Part shown: positions 32,391 through 44,372 of the stretch, one piece after another
Numbering within the stretch: position 1 is the first letter of the stretch
Layout of the letters: every line of letters starts with the position of its first letter
DNA from: Eutreptiella sp. 'Long Island Sound 2002'
Lineage: Eukaryota > Euglenozoa > Euglenophyceae > Eutreptiales > Eutreptiaceae
Direction: 5' to 3'
Assembly (NCBI GenBank): GCA_964036045.1
Contig: OZ038378.1
Span: 167,447,963-167,511,962, forward strand
DNA: 64,000 bases
Notes under the pieces: model-generated
Database searches by the model: none
The model's input: only the letters and a program-made list of their open reading frames with translations
Told to the model about the DNA's origin: nothing
Program-made: the position numbers and the translations under genes

Positions 32391-35300
32391 GGCCGGCGCC
32401 CCGTGCGCGTTTGGATTGGCCGACGAGGGCATTCCACGCAGACAGTCCCGAGGGGTCTTTGCGGCCGCGGCGGTAGCGGGAAACGCTCTATTGTCCTGCG
32501 ACGCGCACACATTCGCTGCCGAACACGGGACGTGCGTGCGTGTGGGGGGGGGGGGGGGGGGCGGGGCATCAAGTTCGCTTCCGGCCCGTTTTGCGCTGGC
32601 GGGAGAGTTGTTGGTGCCCACACCCCGCGCTCGGGGCCGCAATGCTCCTTTCTTGATTTGCTTCGTGACGTTTCGGGAGTCCAGACCCCCGGTTTAGCGG
32701 TTGGGGGTTCCTGCTGACGGTTGATGCCGCACCGCCGGTGTTTACGGGGGGGGCAACCGCCGGCATTGCGGACACAAATGCCACGAGACCGAACCATCTC
32801 TGTTGCCCTGCATAGCGCAGGCATTCACTCCGCTTCTCTGGGTCCGACTGGTGCGCCCCTGTTTTGCCGGCCGCACGGCGGTGGGCGGTGCCACCTCGTC
32901 CCCAGACGTCCCGTGTCGGTGTCCCTCAGGCCCTACAGCACGGAGTCACGCATGACGGCCTTTCCCAAGGCCGTCACGCGTGGCATCACGGATCATGACC
33001 AGAGGGTCTCGCCGGTCCGCCGGCAAATGCACGTGCGACTTCACATGTCGTTTGTACATATCGGTGGGCCAGAGTGGGGCCTCTCTCTGGTCCGCATTGC
33101 GGGGGGGTCAATGATTTTCAATTGCGAGGCAAGCGGATCGTTGTGTCATTGGCGTTGGGAAACGGGAGGAAAGCGCGAAGTGGTGACTCATTGGCACAGG
33201 GAAACGGGGAAAACCCGGGGAATTCCGCGGGGATCAGGTCTTGGGGACATGATCATCATCACTGGTCCTTTGCTTTCGCCGCTGTCCGCCGTGTGCAAGT
33301 CATGGCTGAATGGGGACAAGCGCAGTGGTCCCGCCCCCCCCCAAACCCCGGTTTTCCCTCATTTTCCCCATTTTGCCCCACCTCCCCCCAATCGTCCCCT
33401 CTAATCTCCCCCTCAGGTTCCCCCATGCCCCCCTGTTTCCCCCCTCACCCCCGGCCTCGGTTACATTTCTTTCGCACGGGACGCCTCGACCCCTGCCTTG
33501 ACTTGACATCCGCTCCCTGCCGTCCCCCAGAATTACTTGAAGCACCCCACAGCCCCTCTTGAATGCCGATGACCGGGCCTTGCGCATGCGAACGTCACAC
33601 GCCGCAGCAGACGTGCCCCCTCAACAAGTCACACGGTCACGCGACCCGTGCGTTGCAATGTGCGGATCGAGCTCCATGGCAGTGGGCCAAGGCCATGTGT
33701 GCGCGTTGCTGTGACAACATCGGTCCCGGTCCCTCAGAGTGTGAACAGACCATGCGGCTCCGACCTCCAGACGTAGGCTTCCCCGGGGAGTTCCCTGTGC
33801 CGTGTTGTGGCGCATGGATCTCCCCTGGCCCTCGGACACGCTTCCACGCATCGGACATGGGGCTACGGTTTGTGAGGCAGGAGGCTCTTGGTCGGCTGCA
33901 CTGACTGAGTGTATGTCTGAATGTTGTGCTGCTTTCTTCGCTTCTTTTTCTTTGCTTTGTGCCGGGTCGTGTGTGCCACTCGGTTCCTTCTGCTTTGATG
34001 ATTCACCCCGCAAACCCCCAGCCCCCCCCCAATCCCATTTCCTGAGATTGTGTGCACCTCGAAACTTCACTCATGGGACAGGGGTTGTCTGAAGGGGAAC
34101 GGGGCCATCACCTCTTCCACCAGAACCAGCCTCTACACCCCGAAAAGGCACTTGCCTACGCGCCCAACCCATAGGCACTGATGGGCAACTCCTCCCTTGC
34201 AGGAGGCGGGGAGGGGGGGGGGGGGCTTGCCTTGTAGTCATTTGTGGTTTGGGATCTCTGAGGGCTGCCAACGCTCATCCCACATGCAATTGACTGAATC
34301 CCTGGCCTAAGCACTTCGATGTAACCCCAAGCCCCGCCCGAAGTGATTGGGATGTCCCATTGGATTGGCATGCAGGCTGATCGCTGCGTCTCAGCGATTA
34401 TGAAGGATGCAGGCCCATTGAGCTGGCAGCCGGATGACTGGGCAGATCAATGCGTCGCAGCGGAAGCACACTTCTCTTCGAATACGAGGCCTGCGGGTTT
34501 GTAGGTTTTCTTTTCGCTGGAATTACTGCGACTTTGCTCTGCCCGTGTTGTTCGGAATTTGGTGCCATGGCCTTACACGCGGTGTAGGGCCCAATGAATT
34601 CGGTACAGAGTGTCAAGGGACGCTTTTTGTACGATGGGTTCTGCGGGACCCGCTATAACACGCGAGTAGACGGGGACTGGACAGTGGTCCGGGCCTACAT
34701 TGTATTGGCGCTTATGGGGCTGCCCGTGGCAGTCTCCAACAGGAATGACCAATCACGAAGCCCAGCCCACGTGCTCCATTTCCATCCCCCCACCCCAGCG
34801 CACCTCCCCCGCCACCCCAGCACAGCTCACCACCCCAGCGCAGCCGAGGCGCAGCCTTCCTGGATGCGCTTTCGCCCCCTTTTATCCCGCGGAAAGGACC
34901 CGGTGATCTTTTTCGGGACATGCACGACCCCTTGTCTTGGTCAAACCTGCCATCCAGCCCCTTCCGATCTCTTGTCGCTGCTTTGTATTCATTGTTGACG
35001 GCCCGCATTTCTGTCCACTTCATTGTGCTGGGGAAGGCCGCACCATCCCCCCCCCTCCCCTCTCCCTCCCCTCCCTCCCTACCTGTCCCCTCCCCCCCGC
35101 TCTCTGACCTTTTGGATCCCACACATGCGGCTCACCGTGGTGGGCTGCGAACGAGCGGCGGCGGCGCATGCTGCTGCGCTCTAGCCACTGCATGCCATGT
35201 CCTTTGCAATGGCATCGGGTCACCAGCTTCTCATTCCTTACAATTCAAGGCAATTGACAAGAATTTCAGGGCTCCTGGCCTTCATAGGCGCCCTGGTCCC

Positions 35301-35759
35301 AACCATGGTTCTCAGTACAGGCGCCCCAATGACGGGCGCCGTGCACGCACTGCGCACAACGCTCCGTGGCACTTGATGCGGATACAAAGTGCATTTGCAC
35401 TTTGGTCATGTGCTGGCGCGGTTCCCCTTGGGGGTGGAATATGGGGTCAACACGTTCTCTACAAAATGGATGTGGTTTTGGCTTTGTCAATTTTGCCTCA
35501 TGTCAGAACAACAAAGACGAGCTGCAAAGATCCACCACAACAAAGCACCGCACATACAATCGTTACAGCGACTGTTGTGGCCAAAACTGTTGCTGGTTGG
35601 ATTCGTGTGCATTGTTTTTGATCATGGAATGAAAGCAGATCCAGGCGCACCTTTCAGCACCACACTCCCGTTTCGCAGGCATCCGGCCGTTGCCCGAACC
35701 GCAGGTACCAAGTGCTGCACTCTGAGTCCCACGCACGAGCCGGAACAGTTTCCTGAGTA
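32391..35759. other. Long gene-poor stretch
   Basis: 3'-flank of the phosphatase gene, then sequence without recognisable genes. A Cys-rich 113-codon ATG-initiated frame at 33563-33904 is the only ORF with non-repetitive composition and has no known domain. G runs at 32544-32561 and 34213-34225; C-rich pyrimidine tracts near 33330-33450 and 35045-35100. Confidence 0.4.
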
Positions 35760-35781
35760 CCCCCCCCCCCGGGGGGGGGGG
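35760..35781. repeat. C11-G11 homopolymer palindrome
   Basis: Eleven C directly followed by eleven G, a perfect 22-bp self-complementary site with no loop. A second G-rich block with the related text GGGGGACCATCACTTGG lies near 36127-36150; the first copy is followed by GGGGGACTGTCACTTGG. Confidence 0.95.
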
Positions 35782-38334
35782 ATGGGGGACTGTCACTTGG
35801 TCAACACAAAATCTTTTGTTACGGCTCACTGTGTTGTTGTGTGGGTGACTGTGTTGTGAGGCACTGCCAGTTGTATCCCTTGTACTCTTGGCAGGGCATG
35901 TTGCTCACTTTCACTTCGTCGCTTCTCACTGCCACGTGTCCGCTCTCCACACTGCCCTGCCCAATCGGAGGCTTTATCCTCGACCCGGGCAGAGCAACAG
36001 AGCTCAGTGCATTGGCAGCCCTTTGAACGCATCTTACCCGCCGGGGGGATGCTGTATTCTTTCGTTTTGCAGTGCAAACTTCTGTGCCTGAAAATGTGCG
36101 TGTACGGTGGTTGCACAGGGGGGGGATGGGGGACCATCACTTGGCAACCATCCCCCAGGGGGTGGCGGGGGACCGTCTTCCCTGGGGTGGGGCAGGACAA
36201 GGGGGGGGGGGGGCGGGTAATTTCTATGACAGGATACGGAGTGTTTTTGTGATTGCTATGGCAGACCTGTTGTACATTGTACACTGTGCCGCGCAGATCC
36301 AGCATGAAAGCCATTGCAAACTTCCTGCCGGTTTCTGCAAACTCCGGGAACTTTGTTTCCAGTTGGCGGACTGCAAAATTCTTCCGCCCCCGTTGGGCCC
36401 TGGCTGGTACAAAAAAATTATTCTTGTGTGTAGAATGTTTCTTCATGCAGTTCTGCTGGTATCGTGGGGTGCTTCTTTCCGCTGGGGGCAGGGCTGTTGG
36501 AGTAGCGTGCAGTGTCCCAACGCAAAACCAATCTGTGCCCGATATTGTTGCATGTTGTTGCAGGGAATTTGTGCATAGCAGTGTCTAATTGAGGGGCATG
36601 CAGTCTATCTTTGCTGACTCTTGCTCCGCCCTCATCTCTTTTGTAGGCCTAGGGACCCCCAACAAACTGCACACCTTTCCGATGTTGTTGGCAACGCCGT
36701 CAGCATGGCATGGGCGTCTTTGTGCCCGCCACTGTCCTGGGAAAGGGGTGTTGTGGGCGGACCCTGGCATTTGGTACAACCGCTGTCAACACCAGTGAAG
36801 CCAAGTAGCCTTTCCTCATGGTCTCTGCCGGATTTTTTGGGCCTATGCTTTTCTTGTCCAAACACCACACACAAACCTGCGAGACAAGACACAGTGGTTT
36901 CCCTTCTTCTCTGGTTACGAGATGTGATCTGCCTTTGCAAAGTCGGACAGGCATCCATGGCCAGGCAGGGACAGGGCAGACGACGTCATTTGCAGTCACG
37001 AAGCCATACTGTGCCCCCCCTTCAACGGTCGCAGTTTGATGGTTGCCCCCTTGTGTGATGAGACCCGCAGCCCGTCTGTACATATCAGGTGCTCATCCGG
37101 TTGCGTGTGATCTTGGACTCATGGGCTAAAAATGTCTGGAAGTGCCCAATGGAGGGGGTATCCAGCCTATCTTTACTCTTGCCCCCCGTTCCATCTCTTT
37201 TTGTGGGCCCAGATACCTCCAACGAACTATGATCTCTAGTCCACCTGACGGTCTGAGAGCTCACAGCCTCTGGTGGTTATGGGTTCCCCAGCCCCCGGTA
37301 GGGGGATGGAAGTTTTGTTTGCACCGAAAGATCTGGACGTTGTTCATGCGTTGCATGAAATGAAAGGGGGCAAAATGCGAGATGTTACTCAAGCTGTTGG
37401 CTAGACATAAGCTGGCTTGGACAGTGACAAAGTCACACGGGTGCATCAATCGGGAGGTATATGTTGCCAAGGACGTTGTGCACATATTTATGGCTGTGTC
37501 ACTATCACTGTCACGACAACCACAGCCAACAGTAGGGCTGGTCACGAATCGACGGCTGGGCCGCATTTTGCCTTCAGTGGTGTGTATTTCAAGCTTCTTT
37601 GATTAAATGAGGCGGGACGGGACAGGAAACGGGATCGGTTCGCATTGCATCGTATCGCATGGCGTTGCATGGCATGGCGTGGCATGGCGTGGCATGGCGC
37701 GGCATGGCATGGTACAAGATGGGGGAATGGGATGTTGGGGCGCTCTTCCATGCAGCCTGCTTGCTCTGTGCTCAAATGCAAACAGGTGGAGTGGGAAAGG
37801 TCAGGCATTGGAGCATCAGACACAACTAAGGGGGCGTACTACGCGCTTTGCGCGTGACATGCGTGCGCTGTGCACAAAATTGGTACGTACCCAAGCTGCA
37901 TAGTAGTGCCTAGTACCAATAACAATTAGCCTTGTTATGCATCTATATGAGTTGCTTGCATGCTTTGCCCTCATTTCTAGTGTATTGGTGTGTGTTCTTT
38001 GCTTCCTTTCCCATAGGTTCGTGGTATCTATCAAATCACCTCGAAGAGAGGTTGTTAGAACAAGCGCAAGCGCAGGCGTCGTATACCCCCCCTTTTGGGG
38101 GGTCATTTGCGTAGCATACCCCAAGGCATGATATTTGATGTCGAAACCTCTTGTAAAATCATTATTTTGCCCAATAAGACAATCCCCCAATGGATTTTTT
38201 GATTCTGAGACGTCTATCCCCTGAAACTCTGGATATGACTTTTTTAAGGGGGGGGGGTTGGGGGGGGGGTTCAAAAGTTTGTGCTCAGAAGGCTTCAAGC
38301 AGTGGGGAGAACCACAACTGTCAGAATAAGCAGC
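35782..38334. other. Gene-poor stretch with local duplications
   Basis: A block of about 75 bp (36596-36670, CTATCTTTGCTGACTCTTGC onward) recurs degenerately at 37157-37232. A decanucleotide array of the GGCATGGCRT type spans about 37650-37715. Paired G runs lie near 38247-38270. No gene recognised. Confidence 0.4.
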
Positions 38335-38492
38335 GGTCCAATGGTAATGCAGCTGACCGCACACTTGGACGTCGGCGGTTTAATTCCCGGTGAGCCGACC
38401 TTGTCAGCGCCGGCGTTGCTGTCGGCGGACTGGGGTTCAAACTGCCGACCCACATATCCGCGGTCGACTGCTTTACCACTCGACTGCTGTGC
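38335..38492. mobile_element. Inverted pair of tRNA-like (SINE-type) modules
   Basis: The plus-strand module (38335-38400) contains ATGGTAATGCAGCTGACCGC and a B-box-like GGTTTAATTCC (38377-38387). The minus-strand module (about 38431-38492) read in reverse contains GTGGTAAAGCAGTCGACCGC and GTTTGAACCCC. The two modules are about 70 percent identical, so they form a long imperfect hairpin. Stem pairing is too poor for functional tRNAs. Best read as decayed tRNA-derived SINE heads in inverted orientation. Confidence 0.45.
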
Positions 38493-38696
38493 GTTCTGTT
38501 CTCCCAACCGCTTGAAGCCGAGTCTGCAACTGAAAAAAGAAACCCCAAACTGTGTGTTTCTGTCTGCTAGCGTGCTTGCCCGACTGATTGTGTGACTAAC
38601 TGCTAGCCTGCCTAACTGACTGATTGGCTGACTGTCAGCCTCTCTTCGAGGTGCATTCCGAAGGCAATAGAATTTGGATTTGGATCGGCCCCTTTC

Positions 38697-39131
38697 TTGT
38701 TGCGGATATGGACTGGCACGTCAAGCGAGCATGTCTATTGGCATCGCATGCTTGACATGATGACCCCAGCTCAAGTGCAACTCCCCAACAGTCCTATCTA
38801 TGTGCCTAAGGATTCAGATGAGACTATGCAGGCCCCGGAGTGGGCTAGCTATTTGTCCATCGTTGATGAGGCTCTTAACCCTATACCTTTGTGTGAGCTA
38901 GATCAACCTATGCTCAAAGAGGTCATGGCGGAACATTGTGGCCTGGTCTCCTATATTCCTACCAGTACATTTTTCACCAAAAGAGTGCACATGAAATACC
39001 GGGGCTGTCCAACATTGTGGGGGTGTAGTATGGTCTGTACAGGCAAGAATGTTGCCAATTGTAGCAAAAACCCCCAATTTCTCCCTGTCATGTGCGCACT
39101 GTGCACGCGCTGTGCCGATACCCCCCCTTAA
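38697..39131 (+). CDS. Hypothetical ORF, 144 codons, possible exon or element fragment
   Basis: The first two thirds look coding: MLDMMTPAQVQLPNSPIYVP, then acidic and hydrophobic segments up to FFTKRVHMKY. The last third does not, suggesting a splice donor or decay after about 39005. No family recognised. Confidence 0.25.
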   Translation: MLRIWTGTSSEHVYWHRMLDMMTPAQVQLPNSPIYVPKDSDETMQAPEWASYLSIVDEALNPIPLCELDQPMLKEVMAEHCGLVSYIPTSTFFTKRVHMKYRGCPTLWGCSMVCTGKNVANCSKNPQFLPVMCALCTRCADTPP

Positions 39132-39965
39132 GGCCGTCTATTGGGGATTGTAAATGGCTTGTGTCGCACTGCATACCCCGTTGTACATAGCCTGGTTGCG
39201 TCCTGACAACTGTGTGCTTGTGCACGTGTTGTGTGCAAACGATGTTCCCCACAGGTTGTGAGAACGCACATGTTTTTCACTTTTGTAAGATTGACATTTT
39301 CTTGAATCAACGAGTAGTGTAATTCCCTGCTTATGAATTTGATTGGGCGTGGCAGTACCTGCTGCGCTACCATTCGTCAGATCTAATCTGCACCCTGACA
39401 CTCCTTCTCACTTCAGATTGCCTGAGGTGCCATGATATCTCATGTGCTGAGAATTCAGGGGTCAGCTATCACGAAGAGCCTGGGACCTTTCCGAGAGTCT
39501 GATTCGTCAACGATACATACCGTCCTCTACTGCAGACCTGTCAACCCAAAAAACGTGAGAGCGCACAGTGGGCCTCAAACATATGCACGGGCTTTGCAGC
39601 TACACCACATGTCGCCATTGTTTCTCAAACTGTGTAAGTGTTGGGAGAGAGGCAGCCGGGGTACGGTGTGCATTTAGTCTTTGGTGCACCCAGACCTGAC
39701 CGGTATAGTGGAGTATTGGCCATCCCCAAGCCTTTGTATATTCTTTTGAGGACAAGCAGAAGTATTGGCTGCGGTTCATCAGAAAATTCTCTCTGAGGGA
39801 AAACTTGTACAGCACAAGCATCGGTAACGGCAGTGACTGTTTCGCTGCAGTGTTTGCAACATTTACGGGTGTTGAGTTACCAGTTCCTGAGTTCGCGACT
39901 TCAAAATCCTCTGCGAACCTGGACGTTACTCCGATTATTGCACGCCCTGCTTGCCATGAGGTGTC

Positions 39966-40690
39966 AGATTGGTTTGTGCCGGCCGGAACGGGGCTTGTGC
40001 TGGCCGGAACGGGGCTTGTGCTGGCCAGAACGGGGCTTTTTTGGCCAGAATGGGGCTTGTTCCGTGTGGCACGAGATTCAATTTGTCCAGCACGGTGCTG
40101 GTTCCGGTAGTAACGGGGCTTGAGCCGGCTAGAACGGGGCTCACTCCGTCCAGAACAGGGCATATGACGGCCAGAACGGGGCTTATTTCATCCAAACAGG
40201 GTCGTCTAGCCGGAACGGGAATCTTCCCGTGCCCTTATTCTGTTCCGAACGGGGCTTGTGCTGGCTGTAAGGGGGCTTGATGCGGCCAAAAAGGGGCTTG
40301 AGCTGGCGGAATGGGGCTTGATCCGGTCTGGACCGGGCTTGGTCCGGCCGGAATGGGGCTCTTGTCGGCCGAAACGGGCCTTGTTCCAGACAGAGTGGGG
40401 CTGGTTCCGGCCGGAATGGGGCTTGATCTGGCCGGAACAAGGCTAGTTCCGGCCACAGCGGGGCTTGTGCCGACCGGAAGGGGGCTTGTTCTGGCCGGAA
40501 GGGGGCTTGTGTCGACCAGAACGGGGCTGGTTCCAGCTGCAACAGGGCTTCTTCTAGCTGGAACGGGGTTTGTTCTGACCGGAACGAACCCTGTTCCGGC
40601 CAGCACCATCCGCGGGCCGGCCGGAAGAATCCCCATTTCGGCCAGCACAAGCCCTGTTCAGCACAAGGGTTGTTCCGGCCTGCACTGGAG
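39966..40690 (+). repeat. 21-bp palindromic minisatellite (about 34 units)
   Basis: The consensus unit is GGCCGGAACGGGGCTTGTTCC. Arms CCGGAAC and GTTCCGG flank the constant core GGGGCTT, so each unit can fold. Adjacent units together form the perfect palindrome GTTCCGGCCGGAAC. Because 21 is a multiple of three, several frames on both strands stay open as seven-residue repeats. These are not taken as genes. The last units (from about 40590) invert to CCCTGTTCCGGCC and AAGCCCTGTTC. Confidence 0.95.
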
Positions 40691-40873
40691 GAAAAAGTAT
40701 ATTTGAAATGATGTGTCAAGCTGGTGTGTTCCAGGACTGATTTTTTCAACACGTGCGAAAACTGGGATTGGTCAAGAAAGGGTTCATGCAGAACGTATCC
40801 AAGGCCGCCATGCCGAAGGGTGTAGTCCGAGGGGGCGGTGATACACACGGACCGATGGCGGATCATAAAATAA

Positions 40874-41393
40874 ATGGCGGGTGCATTGTCCATGCAGCAA
40901 GTGAATTTCCATCCATGGTACAATATGGCGGCGGGGCAAATGAGAGCCTATTTCAGCAAGGTTTGCTACCCAAAGGACGGGTCCCAAAAACCGCACATCA
41001 CAGGTGCCAACTCATGTGACGGGCCCCAGCCCTCGGTAAGCTTTGCTAGTTCCCATTCAACAGGGGTTGGCGCGCGGTGCTGCTCCCAATGATGTGTCAC
41101 ATAGTAGGGATACCATGGTCGAGGTGCAAGACGCCACCAATCCCGGGTGGGTGTATTGTACACGTCGCCGGTGGGTACAGACCGTGGTGGAATTCCGCGA
41201 CCGGCAAGCCGCGCGCCGGCGTGCCGATTTCAGCAGCGTGTGTTTGAAACATGATGGCAGTGGTAACCCTGTCCAAACCCAGAGAACCATGCACACTGAC
41301 CGGCCTTATCTAATGTCCGACCAATGGTGGCACATTTGCCCAACATTGACATTCTTCCCTTCCATCCTTTACCCCAAACATCCCAATTAGTGT
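40874..41393 (+). CDS. Two adjacent ORFs, possibly exons of one unknown gene
   Basis: The first frame (from ATG 40874) reads to a good donor-like CCCTCGGTAAGC at 41030-41041. The second frame (in phase from about 41064 to the stop at 41391-41393) contains VQDATNPGWVYCTRRRWVQT and PYLMSDQWWHICP. Both contain a related motif, FSxVCxxxDGSxxP (YFSKVCYPKDGSQKP and DFSSVCLKHDGSGNP), which hints at repeated domains. The only phase-matching intron between them would be 28 bp, which is implausibly short. The model is unsettled. Confidence 0.25.
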
Positions 41394-43879
41394 CCCCGAG
41401 CTGCAATATTGCCACCATTAGGTCTTTTTTTTTGATGGGCTTGCCACACACCCCAACCTGGATGTTCTATGATGGTGGCGGTCGCTTGAAGTTTGCCCTG
41501 AAGTGGGTCCCGCTGGCAGACAGTCAGGGTGCACATCATTTTTTCCCTTTGTTGCCCCTTGACATAAAAGCGTCATGTGCAAGGGACGTACTGGAGGACC
41601 AGCCGCCCGCCAACCCTATGTCTCCATCTTCGATTGAAATATCCCTAGTTGAATCCTCGGGGCCGTAGGCTCGGCCAGTCCCCCAGTCCCCCAGTGCCCC
41701 AGTGCCCCCAAAGTACCCGGAGTACTTGGAGGCCACCCAGTAGTCCTGTCTTCAGTGACTGCAGGATGTGCGGCTGTGGCATACCCAAATCTAGACTAGT
41801 CGGGTATTCTTTGGACTGTTTTGCAATAGATCAGAATCTTTGCCATTCGCTCTCAAACCCTCGCAAATCCCTCCCACTCGCTCTAACACCTTCCCAAACT
41901 GATTCTGACCCACGCATTCCTACCAGCGCAACACGCCCAGGGCTTTCGGGCAGAACACTTGTAGTGGGCTATGGAGAACCCCATGCATGTGAGTTTCTGT
42001 AAAAGGCATTAATTTTGCCCCTGAAAATGCACTGGCCACAGTCTGTGATACCACAAATTATTTAGCCCGTGAAACAGCGGTGTCCCGTCAACGAGAAAAC
42101 CCCCTCCCTGTCCAGAGAACCCGGGAGAGGGTACAGTGGGTCGGGGTTGGGGGGTTAGAGCAAAACTCAGCACCATCAGTGTTGGATGGCGCCGCGGGGC
42201 CGCTGCTGCTGCCACTGCCAGAGCGGCCGCTGCTGGGGCTGCCTCCACTGCAGCCCGCGCCCAATGTTTTGCAGCCTGGCAGCTGGTCATCCTGCCCGGC
42301 GCGTACTCTTGGCTGGCGAGCCCCAGCAGCAGATTGCAGAGCTCGTCAGCACAATATACCACTTCGGGCCCCCAAAATCCTAGCTGGGCAGAGAGGGCTG
42401 GAGGGTGCTGGGCAGGGTGCACGGGAGGACGAGCTTGGAAGCTACTTAGCCCCGACAACGCGTCCCCCTTGGCGGCCGTGCAGGCACAAGGCAAGGGGCG
42501 CATACGGTAGGCAGGGCGCCCGAACACTACTCGGCCCACCTACCAGCCCCCCAGCCCCTGTACATATGCCAATGTTGTTGTTTAGGGGCACCTAAAATTC
42601 GACTTTTTCCGAAAGCCTTCTTGCACCCCTGGGCTTGGTTGCCCCACTTCAACCCTACTTGCACCTCACAAAAATAGGGCGGTAGGGGCCAAATTCTGAG
42701 TGGCACTCACTACACAGGCGTGGAGTCATTCCTAAACCTAGCCCTTTGAAAGAATGTAGAGGGGATGTGCCCTGTGCCCTGGCTGTTTTGCATGCCACCT
42801 AAATTTGGTGGGGATGTGACTCAAGTTTTCTGGGTGCCACCTGGCTTTGGCAGGGATGTGATCCATCGTTTGGGGGTGCCCCCTAACTTTGGTGGGGAAC
42901 AACCCTAAAAGGGTTACTTTCACTATTGAATGTGACCAATCTCCCCCATACCACCCCACACCTCCCCCCAACACACATCTTATGTGGGGAAACTTGGTGC
43001 AATGTATGCATGCAAAATCCAATGTATTGCATTGCTACAGATCATCAGATATCATGCAAAGCAATGGATAGGCACAACTCTTATTGTGGTATTAGGGTTG
43101 TGAAAGCGAACTGGTGCCATGCACCTTCACACTGATGTGCCCCTCCACTAATTGTGATAGATGAACCGCATCCACCCAATGCTTTCAAACAAACACATAC
43201 TAGGGGTTGCGGTTGCTTGAGAGTTCTGAATCCGATCAACGCACTGATTTCATATTTGAATACGGTCTCTTTATGGGGGAGCCGACTCCTCGGTTCTGGA
43301 CGCCAACTACCCCCCCCCCCCCCAACTAATCCCCCCCCCCCCTCAATCACCAACCACCAGCCACCAACCTCCGCCAACCGCCACCAACCACCAACTGCCA
43401 TGACCAGGAAGCAGAGAGCGTTCCCGTGAATGTTCGTTTCTGTTGGCGTTACGAAGGTCTTTTTTCTTCCCCTTAAGGACAGCCCTGCTTCATATGTGGA
43501 GCGACAGGGCTCAGCAGGTCCCTTGAGGGAAGGTGGTTTCACGCCCTGCTGATTTGCATTCCCTGTGGAAGGCAAACCACGCCCCTTGAGCCACTGCTTA
43601 CCCTGTGTTTTCCTTGTGCACAGTGTGGTTGGTGTACCCAGTGGGCACCTTTAGCCTCCACCCACACCTCCTGTGAAGCGCCACCAGCCTCTGCCCAAGG
43701 GAGAACAAGGGAGGGGGGGGGGTGGGGCAAGGCGCAGGAGTCATTTCTCCTGCCACGCCGCCGCAGCAGGTTAGGTAGGGATAGGTCGTGCCCATCCCAC
43801 ACCCGAAACCGGCCCTGTCACTGACCAAAAAAAAGGCCTGAGCAAACAAGGACAATGATCCAGTAATGGTGGGATTATC
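41394..43879. other. Gene-poor stretch
   Basis: Short ORFs only; a 41430-41670 frame containing FYDGGGRLKFALKWVPL might be a further exon of the preceding candidate. CCAACC/CCACC-type repeats and C runs lie at 43308-43400. Confidence 0.35.
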
Positions 43880-44225
43880 CTTCATTCGAAATGCGGACCA
43901 TCGCACATGCATGTGTGGAGCGCTTTCTCCCCCCCCCCCCCCCGTTCCAAAAAGGCGCAGCCAGAGCCAAATGCGGACACTGCAACCTGACCATTTGAGG
44001 CCCCGTTCCAAAAAAAACAAAAATTTCTGACCCCCATTCCGCCCCAGTGCTGTGGGTGTTGGTGTCCATATCTACAATGAAACACCGCCCATGCCTCCAT
44101 GCATGTGTGGAGCGACCCCCCCCCCCCCCAACACAAACCAAAATTATTCTGACCGCCATCCATCTCCAGTGCCACAGATGTTGGGGTCCAGATCTACACT
44201 GAAACGCAGCCCATGCCTCTGTGCT
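43880..44225 (+). repeat. Degenerate tandem repeat with C runs upstream of the AlkB gene
   Basis: CATGCATGTGTGGAGCG occurs at 43906-43922 and 44098-44114, each followed by a C run. The blocks TTCTGACC.CCATYC and CTACA.TGAAAC.C.GCCCATG each occur twice downstream of those. Confidence 0.7.
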
Positions 44226-44372
44226 CCTGAGCCTTATGCACTGCCATGTATTTCTGCACCATGTACTCCCCGTTTCTGCTCCTCTTGCTCCTATTCTCAA
44301 CATTGTACCCTCCCCTCTGCTCCTGAGCCGTCTGCTGTGCTGTCTAGTTCATGTGTGTGGTACTGCAGAGCT

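Noticed and set aside
31757-32824. 355-codon minus-strand ORF opposite phosphatase exon 4
   Set aside because: Shadow frame in GC-rich sequence; the + strand exon completes the phosphatase in phase.
40183-40923. 246-codon minus-strand frame and other long frames in the 21-bp array
   Set aside because: A 21-bp period keeps several frames open on both strands; no non-repeat coding sequence is attached.
44052-44372. 107-codon upstream extension of the AlkB ORF
   Set aside because: It runs through a degenerate C-run repeat and adds nothing found in AlkB proteins.
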